Assembly: GCA_028818375.1 (NCBI GenBank)
Contig: JAPPOB010000001.1
Span: forward strand, 1 to 64,000
Source: Anaerolineaceae bacterium
Lineage (GTDB): Bacteria; Chloroflexota; Anaerolineae; Aggregatilineales; Phototrophicaceae
Direction: 5' to 3'
Length of the DNA stretch: 64,000 nucleotides
Positions within the stretch are counted from its first letter, which is position 1, and each line of letters begins with the position of its first letter. The notes under the pieces are model-generated. The model did not search any database and had not been told where the DNA came from. It worked only from the letters and a program-made list of their open reading frames with translations. The position numbers and the translations under genes are program-made. Shown here piece after piece: positions 57,785 through 64,000 of the stretch.

Positions 57785-58467
57785 CCGGTCAGCCCCTGCT
57801 CGCGCAGAAAGTCCACGATGGCCTGCGCCATCACTCTGGCCCCGTCGGGCGTGGGATGCAAGCCGTCGCAAGTGTAGCTGAACGCGCCGCGTCGCCGCAG
57901 TCGCTCGTAATCCGGCGCGCGCCATTGCCAGCTCCAGACGCGCAGCAACCAGGACGGTTGCAGGGGTGGTCGTGACGGGATGCTTTCAGGAGTCATGCGC
58001 CCCTGCAAATTCAGGATGGGCACATGCAGTTCTTCACAGAGCTGCCGGGTGGCCGCGTTGACTTCTTCCAGAGCGGCGACCAGCGACGGACGATACTCGG
58101 CGGGTGGCGTGGCGACCCAGGCGCGGATGTTGTGGCGTTCCAGTATTTCCAGAATGGCGCGCAGGTTTTCGCGGCAGGCAATCGCCGAGAGACGGCCTCC
58201 GCGCAGGCCCTTTTGCCAGCGGTACCAGGGGCGCAGGGCAGCTTCACTTTGGCTTATGGCGTCGTGCAGGCCGGCCATGACAAAGACCGCTTCCGGGTCA
58301 TGGGCCAGCACCTCCTCTTCCAGGCGCTGGTAGAGGTTGAGGCTGGTATCCCCAAGGCGACCTCGCAGGATGAATCTGTGCCCGCGCAGACCGGCCGCAA
58401 CCTCATCGACGACGCACGCGCCTGGCAGGCCCGGTAGCAATTCATCGCCGCAAAAGACAATCTTCAC
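57781..58467 (-). CDS. SGNH/GDSL-hydrolase-like protein lacking the catalytic serine
   Basis: A 228-residue protein with the flavodoxin-like SGNH plan. The block V motif 'DGLHPTPDGARVMAQ' with catalytic Asp and His is present, and block III is 'MAGLHDAIS'. Block I, where the nucleophile Ser of GDS(L) should be, reads FCGDELLPG, so the Ser is Glu9. Classic esterase chemistry therefore looks unlikely. The start is GTG, which places 'KIVFCGDELL' at the N-terminus as in relatives; an ATG 33 bases upstream overlaps the acyl-CoA dehydrogenase gene. It is coupled to the pentapeptide-repeat gene. Confidence 0.75.
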   Translation of the reverse strand: MKIVFCGDELLPGLPGACVVDEVAAGLRGHRFILRGRLGDTSLNLYQRLEEEVLAHDPEAVFVMAGLHDAISQSEAALRPWYRWQKGLRGGRLSAIACRENLRAILEILERHNIRAWVATPPAEYRPSLVAALEEVNAATRQLCEELHVPILNLQGRMTPESIPSRPPLQPSWLLRVWSWQWRAPDYERLRRRGAFSYTCDGLHPTPDGARVMAQAIVDFLREQGLTG

Positions 58468-58480
58468 GTGCCAGCTTCCG

Positions 58481-59701
58481 TCAGGGCGCGATGTCGTCAC
58501 CCAGCCAGAAGTCTTCGTCCCAGGCGGGTAATTCGCAACGCAGGGGCCTGTCCTGACGCAGACCCAGTGCGTAGTCCGCCTGCATCAGCTGATGGATTTC
58601 ACTGGTGCCTTCGTAAATCGTCGCACCCTTGCTGTTGCGCAGGTAGCGCTCGACCGGAAACTCGTCGCTGAAGCCATAGGCGCCATGCAGTTGGACAGCC
58701 TCCAGCGCGGCCTTTACGCTATGGTCGGTCGCGTACCACTTCGCCAGGCCAGTCTCGCGCGTGTTTCGTTGTCCGCGGTTCTTGAGCCAGCCAGCCTGCA
58801 ACCAGAGCAGGCGGGAACAGTCGTACCACTGCTGCATGTGCGCCAGCTTTTGCTTCACCAGTTGATGCTGGCCGATGGGTTGATCGAAACTGCGCCGTTC
58901 CCGGGCGTAGCGCAGGCTGGCATCCAGACAGGCGTGGATGAGGCCGGTCGCGCCGCTGGCAACGGTGTAGCGTCCGTTGTCCAGACTGGACATTGCGATT
59001 TTGAAACCCTCACCCTCCTCGCCCAGGCGATTTTCGATCGGGACGGCAACGTCCTGCATGGCGACCCAGCCGGTGGAGCCGGCGCGTATGCCCAGTTTGC
59101 CATGGATATCGCCAGTGGTTACGCCGGCCATGTCGCGCGTGACCATGAAAGCTGAAAGCCCCTGAGTCGCTCCGGCATCGGGATCATGTCGCGCGACCAC
59201 GAGGAAGTTGTCCGCCCTCGTCGCCAGGCTGATCCACATCTTTTCGCCGTTCAGAATATAAACGTCTCTGTCGCGTCGCGCGGTGGAGCGCAGGGCGGCG
59301 ACGTCGCTGCCCGCCCCGGGTTCGGTCAGACAAAAGGCGCCGATCTGTTCCCCCAGGGCCTGGGGCGTCAACAAGCGCCGTTTTTGTTCGTCGTTGGCCC
59401 ATTGCAGCAGGGCCAGGCTGTTCAGGCCCATGTGGACCGACATGATCACGCGCAGGGACGTGTCCATGCGCTCAAGTTCCTCGCAGACGAGGCCGAGAGT
59501 AAGATAGTCGTAGCCTTGGCCGCCGTAACGCGTCGGCAGACAGATGCCGAGTATGCCCAGTTCGCCCATGCGCGGGAGCAGGGAAGGGGCCATGCGTTGT
59601 TCGCGATCCCATGCAGCGATGTGCGGCCCGACCTCGCGCTCCACAAAGTCGCGAACCATGCGTTGCGCCTGCAGTCGCTCTTCACCCAGCTCAAGGTCCA
59701 T
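58481..59701 (-). CDS. Acyl-CoA dehydrogenase
   Basis: A 406-residue FAD enzyme of the acyl-CoA dehydrogenase family, oxidising acyl-CoA to enoyl-CoA and delivering electrons to ETF. Signatures are 'FCLTEPGAGSDVAAL', 'GEKMWISLA', 'GIRAGSTGWVAMQDVAVP' and the C-terminal 'YEGTSEIHQLM' with the catalytic Glu position used by the glutaryl/short-chain group. Arg-rich 'GLHGYGFSDEFPVER'-like text is 'QLHGAYGFSDEFPVERYLR'. Length is typical. With etfB and etfA downstream it makes a functional unit. Substrate chain length is not certain. Confidence 0.95.
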   Translation of the reverse strand: MDLELGEERLQAQRMVRDFVEREVGPHIAAWDREQRMAPSLLPRMGELGILGICLPTRYGGQGYDYLTLGLVCEELERMDTSLRVIMSVHMGLNSLALLQWANDEQKRRLLTPQALGEQIGAFCLTEPGAGSDVAALRSTARRDRDVYILNGEKMWISLATRADNFLVVARHDPDAGATQGLSAFMVTRDMAGVTTGDIHGKLGIRAGSTGWVAMQDVAVPIENRLGEEGEGFKIAMSSLDNGRYTVASGATGLIHACLDASLRYARERRSFDQPIGQHQLVKQKLAHMQQWYDCSRLLWLQAGWLKNRGQRNTRETGLAKWYATDHSVKAALEAVQLHGAYGFSDEFPVERYLRNSKGATIYEGTSEIHQLMQADYALGLRQDRPLRCELPAWDEDFWLGDDIAP

Positions 59702-59731
59702 GCCATACCCCGCGTCCGTCAGTACGCGGCC

Positions 59732-59740
59732 AGTATAGCA
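59732..59740 (-). promoter_or_regulatory. Extended -10 promoter of the acyl-CoA dehydrogenase gene
   Basis: TGCTATACT on the minus strand: a TATACT box with the extended TG-N motif, 31 bases ahead of the ATG. No good -35 box is seen. Confidence 0.5.
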
Positions 59741-59759
59741 GTCGCTGCTGCCAGGCGTC

Positions 59760-59768
59760 TGCTACAAT
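59760..59768 (+). promoter_or_regulatory. Extended -10 promoter of the GNAT gene
   Basis: TGCTACAAT on the plus strand: an extended -10 box 25 bases before the ATG, without a clear -35. It is divergent from, and nearly the same sequence as, the box serving the acyl-CoA dehydrogenase gene. Confidence 0.5.
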
Positions 59769-59793
59769 CGCCTTTCGCTTTGCGGGAGACGCC

Positions 59794-60339
59794 ATGACCT
59801 CGATACCCAAAACGCTGGTGACCACCTATCTGGAGATGACCGACAGGGAACAGTTCCGCCCGACCTTTCTTGGTGCCCCGGCGCTGACCGATTGCCGGGT
59901 CCTGCCGCTGGAGACGGTGGACCTCGATTACAGTCTGTTTCTGTACGCCGCGGTTGGGAGACCCTGGCGCTGGATTGGTCGCCTGAGAATGGATCGAGAC
60001 AAATTGCGCAGTCAACTGGAAAAGCCGGGCGTTTCGGTGGATGTCCTCTACGTGGCCGGCGCGCCCGCGGGTTATATCGAGCTGTCTCGCGTCGGCCCGC
60101 ATACCGAGGTGGCCTACTTTGGTTTGCGCGTGGAATACTTTGGGCGCGGTCTTGGCAAGCATCTGCTCAGTCTGGGGCTGCAACGCGCCTGGGACGAGGG
60201 CGCCGGCCGCATTTGGGTACATACCTGCAATCTGGACGGCCCCTACGCGCTGGCGAACTACCGCAAGCGCGGCTTCGAGATTTATATGATTGAAGAAGAA
60301 CCGATGCCCGCCGAATACCTGGACGCGGTAACAGACTGA
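59794..60339 (+). CDS. GNAT family N-acetyltransferase
   Basis: A 181-residue single-domain acetyltransferase. The acetyl-CoA binding segment is 'FGLRVEYFGRGLGKHLLSLG', and 'VHTCNLDGPYALANYRKRGF' is the usual C-terminal motif. Length is typical. The start is the ATG after GCGGGAG; 61 more open codons upstream overlap the divergent acyl-CoA dehydrogenase gene and are not used. The substrate is unknown. Confidence 0.9.
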   Translation: MTSIPKTLVTTYLEMTDREQFRPTFLGAPALTDCRVLPLETVDLDYSLFLYAAVGRPWRWIGRLRMDRDKLRSQLEKPGVSVDVLYVAGAPAGYIELSRVGPHTEVAYFGLRVEYFGRGLGKHLLSLGLQRAWDEGAGRIWVHTCNLDGPYALANYRKRGFEIYMIEEEPMPAEYLDAVTD

Positions 60340-60361
60340 TTTCGTCCAGTCCCGGGGTATG

Positions 60362-60472
60362 GATCGGCAGGGCTCATGTGTCGCAATGTTCCAGATTGAC
60401 GGGGACTCCACGCCACCTGGCCAGGTCCGGACGGAAGTGCGACCAGGTCCCTGCGGCCGGATGCGGCCGATC
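60362..60472 (+). ncRNA. Candidate small signal recognition particle RNA (4.5S-like rod)
   Basis: In the 155-base gap between convergent genes, CAGGTCCGGACGGAAG closely matches the apical CAGGTCCGGAAGGAAG block of bacterial SRP RNA: TCC pairs with GGA around a GGAC tetraloop, next to an internal loop. Outside it, nested pairings can be drawn: CTGG/CCAG, GGGAC/GTCCC, CGCA..TCC/GGATGCG with a bulge, and GATCGGC/GCCGATC closing the ends. The 3' loop (AGTGCG) departs from consensus AGCAG, and no promoter or terminator was found. It could be a chance or decayed copy. Confidence 0.33.
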
Positions 60473-60495
60473 TGCGTGACCTTGCGCCTCCTGCT

Positions 60496-61740
60496 TTAGT
60501 AGATCGGCAGGGAAGGGTCGATTTCGCGCGACCAGGCGTGGATGCCGCCGCCAAGGTTCAACAATCTGTTTTTGTAGCCCAGGCGTTTCAGGAAGGCGAT
60601 GGAATCGGCGCTGCGGATGCCGGTGCGGCAGTGCAGCACGATTTCCCTGTCTTCCGGGATTTTAGCCAGCACCGTATCCTCGCGTGAACGGACGCCGGCC
60701 AGCACGTCGTTCATGGCGGCCTCAATTTGGGGCTTCGGAATACGAAGCGTGTCGTCGAGCGCAGCGATCTCCCATTCAATAGGGTTGCGCACGTCCAGCA
60801 CCAGCAGGTCATCGCCGGCGTCGAGACGCTCTTTCAGCGAGGTCGCGCTGATTTCCTCAATTGGATATTCCGCTTCCTGATGCCCGTTTTCATGGCCAAA
60901 GGTGCTGCGATCATGCGCCGGCATGCCGCAGAACTGCTCATAGTCGATCAGTTCAACCTGCTCAGGGGGTATGCTGCAGACCGGGCAGGCGGTGTCGCGG
61001 CGAACGCGGATGGTCGTAAAGGTCATCTCCAGCGCGTCGTAGAGGAGCATGCGACCGATCATCGGCTCGCCGATGCCCAGCAACAACTTGATGCCCTCGG
61101 TGGCCTGCAGCGTGCCGATGGTGCCCGGCAAAATGCCAAGGACCCCGCCCTCGGCGCAGCTGGGAACCAGACCTGGCGGCGGCGGCTCCGGGAACATGCA
61201 GCGGTAGCAGGGCCCTTCCTTTGCATAAAACACGCTCAGTTGGCCCTCGAAGCGAAAGATGCTGCCGTAGACATTGGGTTTCCCCAGCTTGACACAGGCG
61301 TCGTTGACCAGATAGCGCGTGGGGAAGTTGTCCGTCCCGTCAATGATGACGTCGTAGGGTTCCATCAGGCGCATTGCATTGGCCGAGGTTAGAGGCTCGT
61401 TGTAGGTATCGATTTGAGTGAAGGGGTTGATGTCACGGACGCGCGCGGCGGCACTTTCCAGTTTGCTGGTGCCCAGCGTGCTTTGGCCGTGAATGATTTG
61501 CCGCTGCAGGTTGCTTTCGTCGACGACGTCGTAGTCTACCAGGCCGATACGTCCGACGCCGGCAGCGGCCAGATAGAGCGCCAGCGGGCTGCCGAGACCG
61601 CCGGTGCCAATGAGAAGAATGCTGGACGACTTCAGCAGGCGCTGCCCCTCTATACCCACTTCGGGCATGATGATATGGCGGCTGTAGCGCCGTATTTCAT
61701 CGTTGCTCAGCGTACTGGAATTGCTTGCCAGTGCCTGCAT
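60496..61740 (-). CDS. moeZ: E1-like adenylyltransferase/sulfurtransferase with rhodanese domain (MoeZ/MoeBR type)
   Basis: A 414-residue enzyme that adenylates the C-terminal glycine of a ubiquitin-like sulfur carrier and then makes the thiocarboxylate. The ThiF/MoeB domain (about 15-270) has 'LIGTGGLGSPLALYLAAAGV', 'DESNLQRQIIHG', 'DGTDNFPTRYLVND', a zinc site from CYRC and CPVC, and 'PSCAEGGVLG' with the E1-type Cys. A rhodanese domain follows (about 300-410), with the persulfide Cys in 'VLHCRTGIRSAD'. The closest familiar relative is mycobacterial MoeZ, which charges CysO and MoaD. The carrier gene is 12 bases upstream. Confidence 0.94.
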   Translation of the reverse strand: MQALASNSSTLSNDEIRRYSRHIIMPEVGIEGQRLLKSSSILLIGTGGLGSPLALYLAAAGVGRIGLVDYDVVDESNLQRQIIHGQSTLGTSKLESAAARVRDINPFTQIDTYNEPLTSANAMRLMEPYDVIIDGTDNFPTRYLVNDACVKLGKPNVYGSIFRFEGQLSVFYAKEGPCYRCMFPEPPPPGLVPSCAEGGVLGILPGTIGTLQATEGIKLLLGIGEPMIGRMLLYDALEMTFTTIRVRRDTACPVCSIPPEQVELIDYEQFCGMPAHDRSTFGHENGHQEAEYPIEEISATSLKERLDAGDDLLVLDVRNPIEWEIAALDDTLRIPKPQIEAAMNDVLAGVRSREDTVLAKIPEDREIVLHCRTGIRSADSIAFLKRLGYKNRLLNLGGGIHAWSREIDPSLPIY

Positions 61741-61752
61741 GATGCCTAACCT

Positions 61753-62061
61753 CTACTCCTGCCGGAGGGAAGGAGCGCTTTCGCACCCCGCCCGGCCACC
61801 GGCGATACTGGGAATGATGCGCAGGCTGTCGCCCGCGTCGAGGCCGGTATCCAGCCCGTCCAGAAAACGAATGTCTTCTTCACCCAGGAATACGTTGACG
61901 AAATTGCGCAACTCCTGCCCTTCGTAAAGGTGTTGCCGCAACTCCGGATAGCGCGCGGTCAGGTCCTCCAGCGCGGCGCCGATGGTGGCGCCGTCCACTT
62001 CGACGACGGCCTGCTCCCCGGTGTAGGCGCGCAGGGGGCTGGGAATACGAATGGTGACCAT
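61753..62061 (-). CDS. cysO: CysO-like ubiquitin-fold sulfur carrier with residues beyond Gly-Gly
   Basis: A 102-residue MoaD/ThiS/CysO-family beta-grasp protein. It tracks mycobacterial CysO closely: 'IPSPLRAYTG', 'LRNFVNVFLGEEDIRFLDGL', 'AGDSLRIIPSIAGG'. In CysO the Gly-Gly is the C-terminus and becomes a thiocarboxylate that donates sulfur to O-phosphoserine for cysteine. Here Gly88-Gly89 is followed by 13 more residues (RAGCESAPSLRQE) before TAG. The protein would need cutting to be active, and the JAMM protease encoded upstream is the obvious candidate. The ATG is chosen because homology begins there and GGAG precedes it. The CysM-type synthase is not in the window. Confidence 0.92.
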   Translation of the reverse strand: MVTIRIPSPLRAYTGEQAVVEVDGATIGAALEDLTARYPELRQHLYEGQELRNFVNVFLGEEDIRFLDGLDTGLDAGDSLRIIPSIAGGRAGCESAPSLRQE

Positions 62062-62106
62062 ACCTTTGCAACTCCTCACGGCGAATGCCTGCAGTATACC
62101 CAATAA

Positions 62107-62177
62107 TGGTGCGCGCGGGAGTCGAACCCGCTCACGTCGCAATTCCATGCGTTGCCACAACCTCCGGCCCGCGCACT
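62107..62177 (-). tRNA. tRNA-like element, probably degenerate
   Basis: A 71-base stretch on the minus strand between the JAMM and CysO-like genes has a perfect T-arm (GCGGG-TTCGACT-CCCGC), an acceptor stem of six pairs (GTGCGC with GCGCAC; the first pair is A-C) and a D-arm-like GCCG/TGGC stem. The middle does not fold as a normal anticodon arm: only CGC/GCG pair, around an eight-base loop ATGGAATT that contains T-GGA-A, as if a Ser(GGA) anticodon. There is no long variable arm and no encoded CCA. It may be a tRNA remnant, or a tRNA-mimicking element in the operon's mRNA. Confidence 0.35.
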
Positions 62178-62183
62178 GGTCTT

Positions 62184-62615
62184 TCAGTCGCTGACGACCT
62201 CCATTTTCTCACTGTCAAAGCGACTGCGATTCGTCCTCAGGCGCCAGGCAAGCATTTCCCGGGCCGCGCCGGCCTGCACCCGCGTGATGAGATAGACGAA
62301 ATTGGGCAGGGCGTGCTCCCTGTCGTAGTCCGATGGAATGGCCGGTGAATCCGGATGGCTGTGGTAGTAGCCGAGCAAGTCCAGACCACGCTGGTCGGCC
62401 TCGTCTTCCAGGCGCATCCAGTCCTGTGGCGTCATCGCATAGCGATGGTACTGTTCGGCCGCGTCAAAGACGTTTTCCACGGCGATGCATTCGCATACAG
62501 TCGCCGCGTCCTGAGCAACCTCACCCAGGAGAAAACCTCCGCCCTCATTGGGCCAGGTCTGTTCCAGATGGTGAAAGATACGTGCCTGGAGTTCCTGTGT
62601 GATACGGACCGGCAT
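62184..62615 (-). CDS. mec: JAMM/MPN+ metalloprotease (Mec-like, M67 family)
   Basis: A 143-residue zinc protease with every JAMM residue: Glu24 in 'PNEGGGFLLG', then His85-Ser-His87, Ser95 and Asp98 in 'YYHSHPDSPAIPSDYD' (HxHx7SxxD). Mycobacterial Mec cuts cysteine from CysO-Cys; related eukaryotic enzymes remove ubiquitin. The adjacent CysO-like carrier and MoeZ-like E1 make this a CysO/Mec/MoeZ-type operon. The ATG is chosen over a GTG 15 bases upstream because homology starts at 'MPVRIT' and GGAGAG precedes it. A leader with a terminator-like hairpin lies directly upstream. Confidence 0.92.
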   Translation of the reverse strand: MPVRITQELQARIFHHLEQTWPNEGGGFLLGEVAQDAATVCECIAVENVFDAAEQYHRYAMTPQDWMRLEDEADQRGLDLLGYYHSHPDSPAIPSDYDREHALPNFVYLITRVQAGAAREMLAWRLRTNRSRFDSEKMEVVSD

Positions 62616-62632
62616 TTCCCGACTCTCCACTC

Positions 62633-62764
62633 AAACAAAACGCCAACCGGGATGGTTGGCACTGGCGCCACTGCTGCACAAGTTACAGCGTCCCGGGACT
62701 GTAAATGAGGTCAGGGACAGGTACAGGCTGTAAACCGCAGGGCTGCGACAGGGGAGCGGCTCAT
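62633..62764 (-). promoter_or_regulatory. Leader with terminator-like hairpin (attenuator or small RNA) ahead of the JAMM gene
   Basis: Transcription from the minus-strand promoter at 62771-62799 would cross about 130 bases and reach a 7-bp hairpin (GCCAACC-ATCCC-GGTTGGC, 62642-62660) followed by GTTTTGTTTG, a terminator layout, only about 20-30 bases before the JAMM start. Either the operon is controlled by premature termination or this is a separate small RNA. The leader has other self-complementary stretches (TCCCGGGA; CGCAG/CTGCG). No known riboswitch or T-box signature was recognised. Confidence 0.5.
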
Positions 62765-62770
62765 GCGGGC

Positions 62771-62799
62771 AGTGTAGCATGCGCATCTGCTGCGTGCAA
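62771..62799 (-). promoter_or_regulatory. Promoter of the JAMM-CysO-MoeZ operon or leader RNA
   Basis: TTGCAC, exactly 17 bases, then TACACT on the minus strand. It stands back to back with the citrate synthase promoter, the two -35 boxes being 31 bases apart. Confidence 0.6.
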
Positions 62800-62830
62800 G
62801 CGCCGACCGGCGACCGCCGCGAGGCGGGCG

Positions 62831-62859
62831 TTGATTCAGGGGGAGGGGGTTGCTATACT
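62831..62859 (+). promoter_or_regulatory. Promoter of the citrate synthase gene
   Basis: TTGATT (62831-62836), 17 bases, then TATACT (62854-62859), giving a leader of about 75 bases. Together with the minus-strand promoter it accounts for most of the 326-base gap 62616-62941. Confidence 0.6.
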
Positions 62860-62941
62860 GGCCGCCCCCGCAGCTGGCGTCCCAATGATTTCCGGCACTG
62901 GCAAGAGGGATTCAGGATTGTAAATGGGCCGGGGAGCGAGC

Positions 62942-64000
62942 ATGAGCGAGCAGGCAAACAGGGGGCTGGAGGGAGTCGTCGTCGGTGAGACCCGCACCAG
63001 CCTGGTGGACGGGGCCGCAGGAAAGCTGTCCTACGGCGGCTATCGCATTGAGGACCTGGCCGCCCATGCTTCCTTTGAGGAAGTCGTCTTCCTGCTCTGG
63101 CACAACAGATTGCCGGGTGCCGCAGAACTGGAAGCCCTGCGCCATGACATTGCCGGCAACGCCAGCCTGCCCGCTGACCTGCTGAAGCAAGTCCGCGCTT
63201 TCCCGGCGGAGGCCGACCCCATGGCGGTCCTGGAATCCGCGGTGGCTGCGCTTTCATTCCACGATGTTGATGCAGCGGATAACTCACTGGAGGCATCCCG
63301 TCGCAAGGCCGTTCGCCTGACCGGTCAGATCACTACGCTCTGCGCCGCCTGGATCAGGACGCGTCAGGGTGAGGACCCGATCGCGCCACACAGCGATTTG
63401 TCGCTCGCGCAGAATTTTCTCTACATGGTGCGCGGCGTCGAGCCGGACGAGACGGCGTCGGCGGCGCTGAACGTGTATCTGGTGTTGCTGGCCGAGCACG
63501 GCATGAATGCCAGCACCTTCACCGCGCGCGTGGTCACGGCGACCGAATCAGACATCCACAGCGCGGTCGTGGCCGCCATTGGCGCGCTGAAAGGGCCGGC
63601 CCATGGCGGCGCCAACACCGCGGCCATGAACATGTTTATGGAAATCGGGGATCCCTGCCGCGTCGCAGACTGGTTCAGTGACGAGGTGTTGGACAAACGC
63701 CGACGCATTATGGGAATCGGCCATCGCGTCTACAAGGCGCTCGATCCGCGAGCCAGCGTGCTCAAGCAACATGCCCGCGCCCTCGCCGCCAGTACCGGCA
63801 ACAGCAAATGGTTTGACATTGCCGAGAAACTGGAACTGGCCGCCCGCGCCGAAGATTTCTTCATCCAGAGACGTCTGTTCCCAAACGTGGATTACTACAG
63901 CGCCATCCTGCTTTACACGATCGACCTGGATGTGGACATGTTCACGCCGCTTTTCGTGATGAGCCGAATAGCCGGATGGTCTGCCCACATTTTTGAACAA
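62942..64000 (+). CDS. gltA: Citrate synthase (partial, runs off the window)
   Basis: 353 codons are visible and the frame is still open at the last base; about 20-30 C-terminal residues are expected beyond. It condenses oxaloacetate and acetyl-CoA to start the TCA cycle. The catalytic triad is present: His in 'KGPAHGGANTAAM', His in 'GIGHRVYKALDPRA' and Asp in 'NVDYYSAIL'. The compact size matches the short citrate synthase/2-methylcitrate synthase type, so propionyl-CoA use cannot be excluded. The ATG follows GGGGAGCGAGC. It has its own promoter. Confidence 0.95.
   Translation, partial: MSEQANRGLEGVVVGETRTSLVDGAAGKLSYGGYRIEDLAAHASFEEVVFLLWHNRLPGAAELEALRHDIAGNASLPADLLKQVRAFPAEADPMAVLESAVAALSFHDVDAADNSLEASRRKAVRLTGQITTLCAAWIRTRQGEDPIAPHSDLSLAQNFLYMVRGVEPDETASAALNVYLVLLAEHGMNASTFTARVVTATESDIHSAVVAAIGALKGPAHGGANTAAMNMFMEIGDPCRVADWFSDEVLDKRRRIMGIGHRVYKALDPRASVLKQHARALAASTGNSKWFDIAEKLELAARAEDFFIQRRLFPNVDYYSAILLYTIDLDVDMFTPLFVMSRIAGWSAHIFEQ

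Noticed and set aside
62686..62740. Plus-strand text 'GAGGTCAGGGACAGG' considered as an SRP RNA core.
   Set aside because: It lacks the TCC-GGAA-GGA apical hairpin, and the region is better explained as the leader of the minus-strand JAMM operon.

Overview
The window is a GC-rich (roughly 60-65% by eye), densely coded bacterial chromosome segment. It carries about 51 protein genes, a tmRNA gene, one possible SRP RNA and one tRNA-like element. No rRNA, CRISPR array, insertion sequence or prophage was seen. Gene content points to Chloroflexota, perhaps an Anaerolineae/Caldilineae-type lineage: a DnaB-DnaD-DnaC replication operon, a fused alpha-beta glycyl-tRNA synthetase, a complete 14-gene nuo operon, PdxS, and several 'beta-sandwich' and LysM lipoproteins. 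This placement is an inference from gene content, not from a database search.

Layout. 0.2-5.1 kb (minus): a two-domain VOC protein, a secreted M16 zinc protease and PdxS. 5.2-11.1 kb (minus): one operon read as DUF151 nuclease, dnaB, dnaD-like, a tandem DnaC-like ATPase, GNAT, and a KARI-like oxidoreductase, behind a TTGCCG-N16-TATAAT promoter. 11.1-15.0 kb: two lipoproteins, a GT39-type membrane glycosyltransferase and a NagD-type HAD phosphatase. 15.3-26.5 kb (plus): core information processing, with rpoB (separated from rpoC and carrying two large insertions), fused glyQS, dnaG and the primary sigma factor. 26.6-43.0 kb (plus): nuoABCDEFGHIJKLMN, encoding complex I, with extra domains in NuoH, NuoJ and NuoL. 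43.0-45.5 kb: two tandem EamA transporters and a small membrane protein. 45.5-54.9 kb: mfd, a Gfo/Idh/MocA oxidoreductase, an ABC exporter, a Pth-TPR fusion, a nucleoside hydrolase and a lipoprotein. 54.9-55.3 kb (minus): tmRNA. 55.4-59.7 kb (minus): acyl-CoA dehydrogenase, SGNH-like protein, pentapeptide-repeat protein, etfB and etfA. 59.8-62.6 kb: a GNAT gene, an SRP-like rod, and a CysO/Mec/MoeZ-type ubiquitin-like sulfur carrier operon. 62.9 kb to the end: citrate synthase, cut by the window edge.

The acyl-CoA dehydrogenase passes electrons to ETF. Complex I oxidises NADH from pathways such as the TCA cycle, which citrate synthase feeds. This suggests an aerobic or otherwise respiring heterotroph.

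The most unusual points are these: a CysO-like sulfur carrier with 13 residues beyond its Gly-Gly, encoded beside a JAMM protease that could mature it; a two-repeat DUF4397-like domain inserted into NuoJ; a LysM-like insertion in RpoB; an AT-rich tandem-AAA+ helicase loader in an otherwise GC-rich operon; a KARI-like protein and an SGNH-like protein that have both lost key catalytic residues; and a promoter-leader-terminator arrangement ahead of the JAMM gene.
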